Origin: Actinacidiphila glaucinigra
GTDB taxonomy: Bacteria; Actinomycetota; Actinomycetes; Streptomycetales; Streptomycetaceae
DNA: 64,000 bases
Assembly: GCF_900188405.1 (NCBI RefSeq)
Contig: NZ_FZOF01000017.1
Location: 1 to 64,000, forward strand
Reading direction: 5' to 3'
This document shows positions 26,682 through 35,212 of this stretch, piece after piece. Position 1 is the first letter of the stretch; each line of letters begins with the position of its first letter. The position numbers and the translations under genes were made by a program. Below the pieces are notes generated by a model that did not search any database, was not told the DNA's origin, and worked only from the letters and a program-made list of their open reading frames with translations.

Positions 26682-27337
26682 CGACTGCGCAGCAGGGCCT
26701 GACCAGGGCGGAACTCGCCCGCCGCGTGGCCGACGACCTGGTGGACGGCTGGTGCGTGAACGTGGGCATCGGTGTGCCGCTGCTCCTGCCGGAACAGGCC
26801 ACGCCGGGACGGGAGATCGTCTACCACTGCGAGCACGGCCTGCTGGGCGTCGGCCCGGCGCCCCAGGGCGCGCCGGACCCGGACGTCACCGACGCGGGCA
26901 AGAACCCCGTGACGCTGGTCGAGGGGGCGGCGTCGTTCGACTCGTCGCTGTCCTTCGCCATCGCCAGGGGCGGCAGGCTGGACCTGTGCGTGCTCGGCGC
27001 GCTGCAGGTCGGTGAGAACGGCGACCTCGCGAACTGGCTGGTCCCCGGCGGCAACCCCGGGGTGGGCGGCGCGATGGACCTGGTGGCCGGCGCCCGCCGC
27101 GTCTGGGTGATGATGACCCATCTCGACAAGCAGGGACGTCCCAAGCTGCGCAAGCGTTGCAGCTTCCCGCTCACCGGGCCGGGCGTGGTCGACCGCGTCT
27201 ACACCGACCTGGCCGTGTTCGAGTTCGTCGACGGTGTCCTGACGCTGCGCGAGTGCGCCCCCGGAGTCACCCCGGAGCGGATCGCCGCGCTGACCGAGGC
27301 GGCCTACTCCGTCGATCTGCGAGGGGAGTCCATATGA
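26678..27337 (+). CDS. CoA-transferase subunit B
   Basis: The 219-residue beta subunit carries the catalytic glutamate of family I CoA-transferases in YHCEHGLLGVGP (Glu52). This Glu forms the enzyme-CoA thioester. Also seen are VNVGIGVPLLLPE, DSSLSFAIARGGRLDLCVLG and VWVMMTHLDKQGRPKL, all matching the PcaJ/ScoB type. It pairs with the preceding gene. The stop overlaps the thiolase-like gene by four bases, so the activated acyl-CoA is probably passed to that enzyme. Confidence 0.9.
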   Translation: MTTAQQGLTRAELARRVADDLVDGWCVNVGIGVPLLLPEQATPGREIVYHCEHGLLGVGPAPQGAPDPDVTDAGKNPVTLVEGAASFDSSLSFAIARGGRLDLCVLGALQVGENGDLANWLVPGGNPGVGGAMDLVAGARRVWVMMTHLDKQGRPKLRKRCSFPLTGPGVVDRVYTDLAVFEFVDGVLTLRECAPGVTPERIAALTEAAYSVDLRGESI

Positions 27338-28488
27338 CGAGGCAGGTGTCCGCGCGCATAGCCGGAGCCTTCGAACACCCCCTGCGCAGGATCCCCGACC
27401 GCACCGTGCCGCAGGTGCTCGCCGAGGTCGCCTACGGCGCGCTCGCCGACGCCGGGCTCGGCGTCGCGGACGTCGACGGCTTCTTCTGCTCGGAGGTCCC
27501 CGGGCTCGGCTCGATCGCGATGGCCGACCATCTCGGACTGACCGATCTGTCGTACGTGGACGTCACGGAGGGCGGCGGGGCGTCCTACCCCATGCACGTG
27601 GGGCACGCCGCGGCCGCCGTGGCGGCCGGCAAGTGCCGGGTGGCCCTGATCGCGATGGCGGGGCTCCCGCTGAGCGGCGGGGGGACCACCGGCGGCGCCC
27701 GCGGTCCCGAGCACCCCTACGAGGCGGGTTACGGCGTCACCGTGCCCGCCGGATACGCCCTGGCGGCCCGGCGGCACATGCACGAGTACGGCACCACCTC
27801 CGAACAGCTCGCGGAGATCAAGGTGGCGGCCGCGCACCACGCGCAGTACAACCCGAACGCGTTGCTGCGCAAGCCGGTCACGATCGAGGACGTCGTCAAC
27901 TCCCCGCTGATCTCGGACCCGTTGCGCCGGCTGGACTGCTGCGTCACGACCGACGGCGGCGGCGCGCTGGTCATCGTGTCCGAGGAGGTCGCCCGCACAC
28001 TCCCCCGCCGTACCGTCAAGATCCTGGGGCACGGCGAGACGGTGAAGCACAGCGCGAACGGCCGGATCGACCTGACCCGCACCGGCGCCGCGGTGTCCGG
28101 TCCGCGCGCGTTCGCCGAGGCCGGGCTGACACCGCGGGACGTCGACTACGTCTCGATCTACGACTCCTTCACCATCACCGTGCTGATGAGCCTGGAGGAC
28201 CTCGGCTTCTGCGAGAAGGGCAAGGGCGGTGGCTTCGTCACCGGCGGCACCCTGCGCGCCGACGGCCGGCTGCCGTTCAACACCGACGGCGGCGGCCTGT
28301 GCAACAACCACCCGGATTCCCGCGGCGGCATGATCCGCACCATCGAGGCCGTACGCCAGTTGCGCGGCGAGGCCGCGCCGCAGGTCCAGGTGCCGGACTG
28401 CCGGATCGCGCTGGTCCAGGGCCACGGCGGCAGCCTCGGCTTCCGCACCGCCGCGGCCACCCTGCTGCTCGGATCGGAGGAGGCATGA
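27334..28488 (+). CDS. Thiolase-fold protein of the SCP2/Ltp2 branch lacking the nucleophilic cysteine
   Basis: The 384-residue product has the overall thiolase sequence of the SCP2/lipid-transfer branch (VLAEVAYGALADAGLGVADV, NTDGGGLCNNHPDSRGGMI, IALVQGHGGSLG). Where degradative thiolases have the acyl-accepting Cys, the sequence reads TEGGGASYPMHVG with Ser84, and the C-terminal Cys-x-Gly is GHGGSLG. In steroid catabolism, Ltp2-type proteins with such changes act with a DUF35 protein as retro-aldolases; BbsB/BbsA is another thiolase-DUF35 pair. Because a DUF35 gene follows directly, C-C bond cleavage of a CoA ester is the best guess. GAGGGGAG precedes ATG 27334. Confidence 0.82.
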   Translation: MTRQVSARIAGAFEHPLRRIPDRTVPQVLAEVAYGALADAGLGVADVDGFFCSEVPGLGSIAMADHLGLTDLSYVDVTEGGGASYPMHVGHAAAAVAAGKCRVALIAMAGLPLSGGGTTGGARGPEHPYEAGYGVTVPAGYALAARRHMHEYGTTSEQLAEIKVAAAHHAQYNPNALLRKPVTIEDVVNSPLISDPLRRLDCCVTTDGGGALVIVSEEVARTLPRRTVKILGHGETVKHSANGRIDLTRTGAAVSGPRAFAEAGLTPRDVDYVSIYDSFTITVLMSLEDLGFCEKGKGGGFVTGGTLRADGRLPFNTDGGGLCNNHPDSRGGMIRTIEAVRQLRGEAAPQVQVPDCRIALVQGHGGSLGFRTAAATLLLGSEEA

Positions 28489-28877
28489 CCCCGCACGACC
28501 CCGTCCTCGCCCGCCTGGAGGAGGGGCTGGCCGAGGGCCGCCTGGAACTCCCCCGCTGCGCCGGCTGCGGAACGCTCCTGTGGTACCCGCGCGCCCGCTG
28601 CCCGCACTGCATGTCGGACGCCCTCGCCTGGGAGGCGCTGTCCGGCAGCGGCACCGTCCACTCCTACACCGTCAACCACCGCGGTCAGGGCGAGTACGCC
28701 GGAAGAGAACCCTTTGTCATCGCCTACGTCGAGCTGGCGGAAGGCCCCCGTGTCCTCTCCCACGTGGACGCCGAACCGGACTCGCTGCGCGTCGGCACGC
28801 CCGTGCGGCTCGGCCGGGGGCTGGACCGCGAGGGACGCCTGCACCTGCGGTTCGAGCACGCCGAGGAGAACGCATGA
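28485..28877 (+). CDS. DUF35 OB-fold protein with zinc ribbon, partner of the thiolase-like enzyme
   Basis: The 130-residue protein has a four-cysteine zinc ribbon (Cys25, Cys28, Cys39, Cys42 in LPRCAGCG and RCPHCMSD) followed by the OB fold (SGSGTVHSYTVNHRGQGEYA, FVIAYVELAEGPRVLSHV). DUF35 proteins bind thiolase-like partners and are needed for activity in PhlABC, BbsAB and the Ltp2-ChsH systems. Its start overlaps the thiolase stop by four bases, which supports a complex. It is not expected to be an enzyme alone. Confidence 0.88.
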   Translation: MTPHDPVLARLEEGLAEGRLELPRCAGCGTLLWYPRARCPHCMSDALAWEALSGSGTVHSYTVNHRGQGEYAGREPFVIAYVELAEGPRVLSHVDAEPDSLRVGTPVRLGRGLDREGRLHLRFEHAEENA

Positions 28878-29785
28878 CCTACACCAAGGACGACCCGCGG
28901 TCCGCACTGTCCGCCAAGGCGCCTCCGCGGACCGGAGAGGCGATCGCCGCACCGGAGTTCCACGACTTCTCGATCACCGCGCCCGCAACCGTCACCGAGG
29001 CGGGCAGCCGGCAGTGGATCGTGCGGGGCCAGAACTTCGTGCTGATCCACACCCGGCCGGAGCCCGGAGACACGATCTTCTCGGCCGAGCTGGCATCCGA
29101 ACAGGTCCTGCTGCTGATCGACCACACCAGCTCCGTGCACGGCTCCGGATCCGGCGAGGAGCACACGGTCACCGGCCCGGCGCTGGTCGTCGTCCCGCCC
29201 GGTGCCAGCGAGATCGTCAGCACGGGCACCGGGACGATCGTCCAGCTGATCCAGTCCGACGAGACGGAGTGGGCGCAGCGGGCGGCCAACGCCGACCGCT
29301 ACGCCGAGCCGCACCCGCGGGTCGCACCGCTGGAGCCGTGGCCGGAGCCGGTCGGCGGCTACCGCTGGCGCACCTACCTGATGGCGGACGTGCCGGAGGA
29401 TCCGCAGCGGTTCGGCCGGCTCTTCCGGACCCGCGCCTTCATGGTCGGCTTCTTCAAGCCGGGCGACGGCCCCCGTGATCCGCGCAGGCTCTCGCCGCAC
29501 ACGCACGACGACTTCGAGCAGTGCAGCCTGGTCGTCGCGGGCACCTACATCCACCACATCCAGACGCCGTGGGGCCCAGACGCCACGGCCTGGCGGCCGG
29601 AGGACCACGCTCGCGTCGGCAGCCCCTCGGTCGCCATCATCCCGCCGCCCACCGTGCACACCTCACAGGCCATCGGCTCCGGCGTGAACCACCTCATCGA
29701 CATCTTCGCCGGGCCGCGCCACGACTTCTCCGCCCAGCCCGGCTGGGTGCTCAACGCCGACGAGTACCCCGCACCGGGCAACTGA
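28874..29785 (+). CDS. Two-cupin protein of unknown function
   Basis: The 303-residue product appears to contain two cupin barrels. The N-terminal one (about 30-125; VVVPPGASEIVSTGTGTIVQ) lacks an obvious metal set. The C-terminal one has LSPHTHDDFEQCSLVVAG (His-x-His plus Glu-type ligands) and IIPPPTVHTSQ (the last His), a normal metal site. Bicupins include dioxygenases, isomerases and decarboxylases. I recognise no characterised relative. It overlaps the DUF35 gene by four bases, so it belongs to the pathway: either a ring-opening or isomerising step, or a ligand sensor. Confidence 0.75.
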   Translation: MTYTKDDPRSALSAKAPPRTGEAIAAPEFHDFSITAPATVTEAGSRQWIVRGQNFVLIHTRPEPGDTIFSAELASEQVLLLIDHTSSVHGSGSGEEHTVTGPALVVVPPGASEIVSTGTGTIVQLIQSDETEWAQRAANADRYAEPHPRVAPLEPWPEPVGGYRWRTYLMADVPEDPQRFGRLFRTRAFMVGFFKPGDGPRDPRRLSPHTHDDFEQCSLVVAGTYIHHIQTPWGPDATAWRPEDHARVGSPSVAIIPPPTVHTSQAIGSGVNHLIDIFAGPRHDFSAQPGWVLNADEYPAPGN

Positions 29786-29831
29786 CCCCGTCCCCGCACA
29801 CCGTGCCTTCAACGCCGAAGGGACCCTCGCC

Positions 29832-31184
29832 ATGTCCTCCACCACCGAAGTCGCCAGATCCGCCGACACCGACCTACAGGCCCGCAGACGCCGGGCGATC
29901 ACCAGCGCCTGGGCCGGATTCGCCGTCGACTCCTACTCCATCTACGTGGCATCGACGGCCCTGCTGCCCGCGATGGTCTACTTCCAGTCCAGCCTCTCCC
30001 CCAGCCAGCTCTCGGTCTTCGTCGGCATGACCTTCGCCGCGACCCTGATCGGCCGGCCGATCGGCGCCCTGCTGTTCGGTCACTTCGCGGACCGCATCGG
30101 CCGGCGCAAGGTCGGGTCGGTCACCATCTACGGGTTCGGCACGATCTCCCTGCTCATCGCGATGCTGCCGGGCGCCGAGGTCGTCGGCGCCACCCTGGCC
30201 ACGACGCTGCTCATCGGGCTGCGGTTCATCGAGGGCATCTTCCTCGGCGGGGAGTACACCGCCGCCACGCCGATGGCGCTGGAGTACGCACCCCAGGGAC
30301 GCCGGGGGTTCACCGGAGCGCTCATCCAGTGCTCGGCCAGCGGCGGCCCGTTCTTCGTGGCCGTACTCACGTCGATCGTCCTGCTGTTCGCGCCGAACGC
30401 CGGGCTGCACTCGCCGTACGTCCAGTGGGGCTGGCGGATCCCGTTCGTCATCGGCGCCCTGCTGTCCTGGGGCGTCGCCTGGTTCCTGCGCCGGCGGGTC
30501 GAGGACTCGGACGTCTACAAGGAGACGGCACGGTCCAAGTCGCCGTTGCGCGACATGCTCAAGGGCTCGTCCGGCCGGGCGTTCCTCCAGTCCTACCTCA
30601 TCATGACCGGCGTCTTCTTCGCGGTGAACATGCTCGGCAGCGTCATGCCGCAACTGCTGCTGTCCAACAAGGGCTACACCGCGTCGGACCTGGCGCACAC
30701 CCAGCTGGTCAACGCGTGGCCGGGCATGGCGACCTACCTCTTCTACGGCTGGCTGAGCGACCGGATCGGCCGCAAGCGCGCGCTCTACATCGCCGCGTCG
30801 ACCACGGTCCTGCTGACACCGGTCACGCTCACCCTGATGGGCAGCGGGAACGTGCACGGCTGGCTCGCACTGACCGCCCTGGCCTCGCTGACCAACGTCT
30901 TCATCGTCGGCTCGCTCGGCGTGCTCCCGGCCTACATCAACGAGCGCTTCGCCACCGCGGTCCGGTCGTCGGGCTGGGGCGTCGCCTACAGCACCGCGGT
31001 CGTCATCCCCGCGTTCTTCTCCTACTACCAGCTGTGGCTGGCCCACCTGGTGCCCTTCCACTACACCGCGGGGATCCTCGCCGCGTTCGGCGGGCTGATC
31101 ATCCTGGCGGCCGTCTCGGCGGGGCCGGAGACCCGCGGGGTCGACCTCAACACGGTGGGCGAACGAGCCGGCGCGAAGGCATGA
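29832..31184 (+). CDS. MFS transporter of the metabolite:H+ symporter type
   Basis: The 450-residue protein has about 12 membrane segments with the MHS/sugar-porter signature: GMTFAATLIGRPIGALLFGH, FADRIGRRKVG, RFIEGIFLGGEYTAATPMAL and a second-half YGWLSDRIGRKRALY. The family includes carriers of shikimate, dicarboxylates, 4-methylmuconolactone and betaine. In this operon it most likely imports the growth substrate. GAAGGGA precedes ATG 29832, and the gap from the cupin gene is only 46 bases. Confidence 0.88.
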   Translation: MSSTTEVARSADTDLQARRRRAITSAWAGFAVDSYSIYVASTALLPAMVYFQSSLSPSQLSVFVGMTFAATLIGRPIGALLFGHFADRIGRRKVGSVTIYGFGTISLLIAMLPGAEVVGATLATTLLIGLRFIEGIFLGGEYTAATPMALEYAPQGRRGFTGALIQCSASGGPFFVAVLTSIVLLFAPNAGLHSPYVQWGWRIPFVIGALLSWGVAWFLRRRVEDSDVYKETARSKSPLRDMLKGSSGRAFLQSYLIMTGVFFAVNMLGSVMPQLLLSNKGYTASDLAHTQLVNAWPGMATYLFYGWLSDRIGRKRALYIAASTTVLLTPVTLTLMGSGNVHGWLALTALASLTNVFIVGSLGVLPAYINERFATAVRSSGWGVAYSTAVVIPAFFSYYQLWLAHLVPFHYTAGILAAFGGLIILAAVSAGPETRGVDLNTVGERAGAKA

Positions 31185-31205
31185 CACTCCCCACGAAGGC
31201 CAGGT

Positions 31206-32420
31206 ATGCGCCCGGACAGGAAAGCCACGCCCGTCGCCGTAGCCGTGTTCGTCCTGCAGACCGCCGGCAGCGGTGTCGCGGTGTACGGCATCCCGGTCTA
31301 CATCGCGGCGTTCCTGCGCTCGGGCACCGTGAGCGCGGCGGGGCTCTCGCTGGCGAGTACCGGCTTCTTCGTGGTGGGCGCGCTGACCGGGCCGGTGTTC
31401 GGCCGGTTCGGGCAGCGCAGGCCGAACCTGGTGATGCTGGGGGCGGTACTGGGAGGGACGGCGGCCATCGCGGCGATGGCCGTCCGTCCCACCGGGGCCG
31501 TCGTCATCGTGGCGTTCGCGACGCTGGGCGCCGTCTTCAGCGGCGGACTCGTCGTCGTCGGGACGATCGTGCTGGTACGAGTCTTCGACGGCCGGCCCAC
31601 GGCCGGGATGGCGCTGGCAACCTCCGGCTCCTCGGCCGGCGGCATCCTGGTCTCGCCGGTGCTGGCGCTGCTGCTCACCACCCAGGCGGCGATCGCCCGC
31701 TCCTTCCTGGTCGTCGCGGCGGGCTTCCTGGTGATCAGCTGCGGCGCGCTGGCGCTCAGCTCGTGGGCGACGGCCCGGTCCGCTCCGGCACCTGCGCCCG
31801 CCGCCGCGGCGGGAACGGTGCCACTGCTCCGGCACTGGCCGTTGGTCGTGGCCTTCGGCCTGGTCAGCGCCTCGCAACTGGGCGCGACCTCCTACATCGT
31901 GGCGACCGGGCTGTCCCGGGACTTCACCGGCGCGCGCCTGGCGGTCTCGGCCGCCACCGGTGCGGCGGTCGCCTCACGATGGATCGGCAGCGCCGGTATC
32001 CGGCGGCTCGGCCTGCACCGCTGGACCGTGGCCAGCTTCTGCGCGCAGGCCGTGGGAGTGGCCCTGGTCGGGGTGGCGCCGTCCGGGTGGGTCCTGTTCC
32101 TCGGGGCCGTACTGATCGGGCAGAGCCTGGGCATCACCATCCTGATCCGCTCGCAGGTGATCGTGGAACTGTTCGGGATCGACGACTTCGCCCGGAAGTT
32201 CGCCCAGTTCCAGACGTGGACGAGCCTCGGCTCCGCGGCCGGCCCGCTCCTCCTCGGCCAGGTCTACTCGGCGACCGGGGACTACGTCCCGGCGTACCTC
32301 CTGCTGTTCCTGCTCAACGCCGTCGCCGTGCCGTTCCTGCTGCCGTGGATGCGCGCGTCCCGACCCCGATCCTGGAGGACCGATGAAGAACCCCGGCGCT
32401 CCGACCGTTCCCCGGTATGA
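31206..32420 (+). CDS. Second MFS transporter (OFA/MFS_1-like)
   Basis: The 404-residue product is a 12-segment MFS protein not closely similar to the one just before it. It has the short A-like motif GRFGQRRPNLVMLG, ATSGSSAGGILVSPVLA, and a second half with QTWTSLGSAAGPLLLGQVYS. This resembles oxalate/formate-antiporter and monocarboxylate-like permeases. It may take up an alternative form of the substrate or export an intermediate. Its 3' end overlaps the cyclase gene by 38 bases in another frame, which is long for this operon. Confidence 0.85.
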   Translation: MRPDRKATPVAVAVFVLQTAGSGVAVYGIPVYIAAFLRSGTVSAAGLSLASTGFFVVGALTGPVFGRFGQRRPNLVMLGAVLGGTAAIAAMAVRPTGAVVIVAFATLGAVFSGGLVVVGTIVLVRVFDGRPTAGMALATSGSSAGGILVSPVLALLLTTQAAIARSFLVVAAGFLVISCGALALSSWATARSAPAPAPAAAAGTVPLLRHWPLVVAFGLVSASQLGATSYIVATGLSRDFTGARLAVSAATGAAVASRWIGSAGIRRLGLHRWTVASFCAQAVGVALVGVAPSGWVLFLGAVLIGQSLGITILIRSQVIVELFGIDDFARKFAQFQTWTSLGSAAGPLLLGQVYSATGDYVPAYLLLFLLNAVAVPFLLPWMRASRPRSWRTDEEPRRSDRSPV

Positions 32421-33384
32421 GGAGCTGCTGCGCCGTACCGACGCCCCTCCGGGGTCGTCATGGCACCTGTTCGGCCCGGGCGACCAGCTCGGCACCCTGA
32501 ACTTCCTTACCCCGCAGACCGCAATCGACGGCGCGGCCCTGGTCCGGCGCGGCCGGACGTTCAACCTGGACTACCCGATCAACACGTTCGTGCCCAGCCT
32601 GGCCGGCACGCGCCCGCCGACCGCGCACCACATCTTCGCGAACAACCCGCATCACCGGGACGACTGGCTGGACTCGTTCTACCTGCAGTCCACTTCACAA
32701 GTCGACGGACTGCGGCACATCCGCCATCCCCGGTACGGCTTCTACGGCGGCGTCGCGGAGGCCGACATCGACGAGGGCACGCCCTCGCTGGGCATCCAGC
32801 TGCTCGCCGAGAAGGGCATCGTGGGCCGGGGCATCCTCCTCGACGCCGTCCGCTGGTTCGACAGCATCGGCGAACCGCTCGCCCCGAACGCGCCCCGCGG
32901 CATCACGCCGGCCGATCTGGACGCCATGGCACGGCACTTCGGGGTCGAGGTCCGCTCGGGCGACATCCTGCTGCTGCACACCGGATGGGCCCGGCACTGG
33001 CTCGAGTCCACGCCGGAGCAGCGCGCCGCCCGCACCGGCAGCCCCGGCCTGCACCAGTCGGAGGAGATGCTCGCGTGGCTGTGGGACCACGGGATCTCCC
33101 TCGCCGCGTCGGACAACGGCGGCCTGGAGTCGTTCCCGGTCGATCCGGGCTCCGGCTGGGTGGACCCGGACGAACCGCCGCCCCCGCGCGGCCCCTCCCA
33201 CAACGGCATGATGCACCGCCCGCTGATCGCGCTCCTCGGCCTGATCATCGGCGAGCTGTGGAAGCTCGACGAACTGGCCGAGGACTGCGCCGCGGACGGC
33301 ACCTACGAGTTCCTGCTGACGGCCAAGCCGCTCAACCTGGAGGGAGGCGTCGGATCGCCTCCCAACGCGCTGGCCGTCAAGTAG
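32383..33384 (+). CDS. Cyclase-family hydrolase (kynurenine formamidase/isatin hydrolase fold)
   Basis: The 333-residue product belongs to the putative cyclase family (PF04199 type), Mn/Zn hydrolases of N-formylkynurenine, isatin and other cyclic or acyl amides. Most of the fold is visible (GDQLGTLNFLTPQTAIDGAA, IVGRGILLDAVRWF, DILLLHTGWARHW, ASDNGGLESFP, LIALLGLIIGELWKLDEL). The canonical H-x-G-T-H-x-D-x-x-x-H metal motif is reduced to STSQVDGLRHI, keeping Asp and the last His but with Gln in place of the central His. Long-form cyclases often show T-Q-x-D-x-L-x-H. A hydrolytic ring-opening role is suggested by the operon. Confidence 0.8.
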   Translation: MKNPGAPTVPRYEELLRRTDAPPGSSWHLFGPGDQLGTLNFLTPQTAIDGAALVRRGRTFNLDYPINTFVPSLAGTRPPTAHHIFANNPHHRDDWLDSFYLQSTSQVDGLRHIRHPRYGFYGGVAEADIDEGTPSLGIQLLAEKGIVGRGILLDAVRWFDSIGEPLAPNAPRGITPADLDAMARHFGVEVRSGDILLLHTGWARHWLESTPEQRAARTGSPGLHQSEEMLAWLWDHGISLAASDNGGLESFPVDPGSGWVDPDEPPPPRGPSHNGMMHRPLIALLGLIIGELWKLDELAEDCAADGTYEFLLTAKPLNLEGGVGSPPNALAVK

Positions 33385-33425
33385 CCATCACCCGGCACGA
33401 AACGACACGAGACGAGGACGAACGC

Positions 33426-34370
33426 ATGACGCAGACGGTCAACGAGCTGTGGGACCCGACGCTGGACGCCGACCGGCTGAGGGCCGACCCGGAGGCCGAC
33501 GAGTTGCTCACCGGCGCCGTGGACCTCCACACCCATCCCGGGCCCAGCCCGTTCCCGCGCAGGATGTCCATCATGGACGCCGCCGCCGACGCCGCGTCCC
33601 TCGGATTCCGCGCCCTGGTGGCGAAATCGCACCACCACAGCATGCAGACGGACATCCTGGCGCTGGAACAGGCCGGCCTGCAGGACATCCCGGTCAAGGT
33701 CTACGGGGGCGTCGCCCTCAACCACACCGTCGGCGGGCTCAACCCGTACGCGGTCGAACTGGCCCTGCGCATGGGCGGCAAGGTCGTGTGGTTCCCGACC
33801 ATCGCGTCGCGGGCGCACCTGGAGTTCCACGCGCACAACCACAGCGGTTTCCCGGTCGCGGGCGTACCGTTGCGCGAGAACGAGCCGATCAGCGTGCTCG
33901 ACGGGGCCGGCAGGCTCAACGCCGCCACCCGTGACATCCTGGACGTGATCGCCGCCGAGTCCGGGATCCTCAACTGCGGGCACCTGCCGGCCGCCGAGAT
34001 CGACGTGCTGATCCCCGGGGCGCTCGAGGCGGGCGTGACGCGGATCGTGATCAGCCATCCCGACTTCGTCCTCGGCGCGTCGCCCTCGCTCATCGGCGAC
34101 TGGTGCCGCAAGGGCGCCTTCGTGGAGCACTGCCTGGCGATGCTGGTCGGCCGGGAACCGAAGGACAGGCCGTTCGACCGGATCGCCGACTTCTACCGGG
34201 CGGCCGGTCCCGGCCGGACCATCCTCTCCTCCGACCTCGGTCAGAAGGGCAACCCGCTGCCGGTCACCGCGTACCGCAGGATGGTGCGCGTGCTGCTGGA
34301 CGAGGGCGTGGCACCCGCCGACATCAGGTCGATGACGGGAGGGAACGCCGCCGGGCTCCTGTCCATTTGA
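33426..34370 (+). CDS. DUF6282-like metal-dependent hydrolase (amidohydrolase-type fold)
   Basis: The 314-residue protein has amidohydrolase-like metal motifs: VDLHTHPGPSPFPRR (His-x-His), AKSHHHSMQTD, LNCGHLPAAE, ISHPDFVLGASPS and SSDLGQKGNP, the last holding the Asp expected at the end of strand 8. Length and motifs fit the little-studied DUF6282 family. It may hydrolyse a lactone or amide in the pathway, in parallel or in series with the cyclase-family enzyme. GACGAACGC precedes ATG 33426, 41 bases after the cyclase stop. Confidence 0.75.
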   Translation: MTQTVNELWDPTLDADRLRADPEADELLTGAVDLHTHPGPSPFPRRMSIMDAAADAASLGFRALVAKSHHHSMQTDILALEQAGLQDIPVKVYGGVALNHTVGGLNPYAVELALRMGGKVVWFPTIASRAHLEFHAHNHSGFPVAGVPLRENEPISVLDGAGRLNAATRDILDVIAAESGILNCGHLPAAEIDVLIPGALEAGVTRIVISHPDFVLGASPSLIGDWCRKGAFVEHCLAMLVGREPKDRPFDRIADFYRAAGPGRTILSSDLGQKGNPLPVTAYRRMVRVLLDEGVAPADIRSMTGGNAAGLLSI

Positions 34371-34429
34371 ACCGCGCGCCGGTCGCTCGGTAGAGTCCGC
34401 TCGGCGTGATGACGACGTGAGGAGTGGGC

Positions 34430-35212
34430 TTGAGCAGCGGGGGCGGCACCGGCGACATCCAGGCGGTGCACCGCGTCGCGGAGATCCTGCGTCTGTTCAC
34501 GCTCAACAAGCCGAAGGTCACCGTGGCCGAGGCCGCCGCACAGATCGGCCTCAACCGGACCACCCTGCACCGCTACTTCACCTCCATGGTGCTCGACGAG
34601 ATCCTCGAACGCGTGCCCGACGACGCGACGGCGTACATGCCAGGTCGGCTGCTGCTGCAGCTCGGCGCCGTCGCCCAGGGCCAGCGGCGGGTGCTGGACA
34701 TCGCTCCCCGTCACATGGACGCGCTGTCGGTCGAGACCGGCCGCTCGGTGGTGCTGTCGCTGTGGGGTGCGTCCGGCCCGGTGGTCTCGCTCGTCTCGGA
34801 GGCCGGCACCCACCCGATCCTGATCACCGTCCGGATCGGTTCCACCCTGGGGCCCGACTCGGCGCAGACCCGGCTCTTCGTCGCGCTGTCCAAGGACGAG
34901 GAGCGGGTGAAGAGGTACCTGGCCCGGATTCCGGACGAGGCGCGGACCAAGCTCGAGGGCACGCTGGAACCGTGCCGGTCGCGCGGGCTCAGCCGGATCC
35001 GGGTGCCCTCCATCGACGGCGTGGTGCTGGCCGCGGCCGTCTTCGACGAACACGACGTCGCAGCCACCATTGCCCTGGTGGGCACCACGTCGTCGCTGCC
35101 GGAGCAGGCGCCGGAGACGGAGTCGGCGCTGCTGCGCGCGGCAGCCGCGATCACCGAGGAGTTGGGCGGCGCCGCGACCCGCGGGGCGGCCCTCACCGAC
35201 GCCGCTGTCTGA
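34430..35212 (+). CDS. IclR-family transcriptional regulator of the catabolic operon
   Basis: The 260-residue product has an N-terminal winged helix (IQAVHRVAEILRLFTLNKPK, VTVAEAAAQIGLNRTTLHRY) and a C-terminal IclR effector domain (ALSVETGRSVVLSLWG, IGSTLGPDSAQTRLFVAL, LSRIRVPSIDGVVLAAAVFD). TTG 34430 is proposed because GAGGAG (34419-34424) lies five bases upstream; the in-frame GTG 34424 would overlap that site. It follows the hydrolase gene on the same strand after about 60 bases. IclR proteins often repress or activate adjacent catabolic operons, and the palindrome at 25111-25135 is the natural target. Confidence 0.88.
   Translation: MSSGGGTGDIQAVHRVAEILRLFTLNKPKVTVAEAAAQIGLNRTTLHRYFTSMVLDEILERVPDDATAYMPGRLLLQLGAVAQGQRRVLDIAPRHMDALSVETGRSVVLSLWGASGPVVSLVSEAGTHPILITVRIGSTLGPDSAQTRLFVALSKDEERVKRYLARIPDEARTKLEGTLEPCRSRGLSRIRVPSIDGVVLAAAVFDEHDVAATIALVGTTSSLPEQAPETESALLRAAAAITEELGGAATRGAALTDAAV

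Noticed and set aside
25177..35212. Steroid side-chain degradation, suggested by the Ltp2-like thiolase and DUF35 pair
   Set aside because: No acyl-CoA dehydrogenases, enoyl-CoA hydratases, ring-cleavage Kst/Hsa genes or Mce transporters are present.
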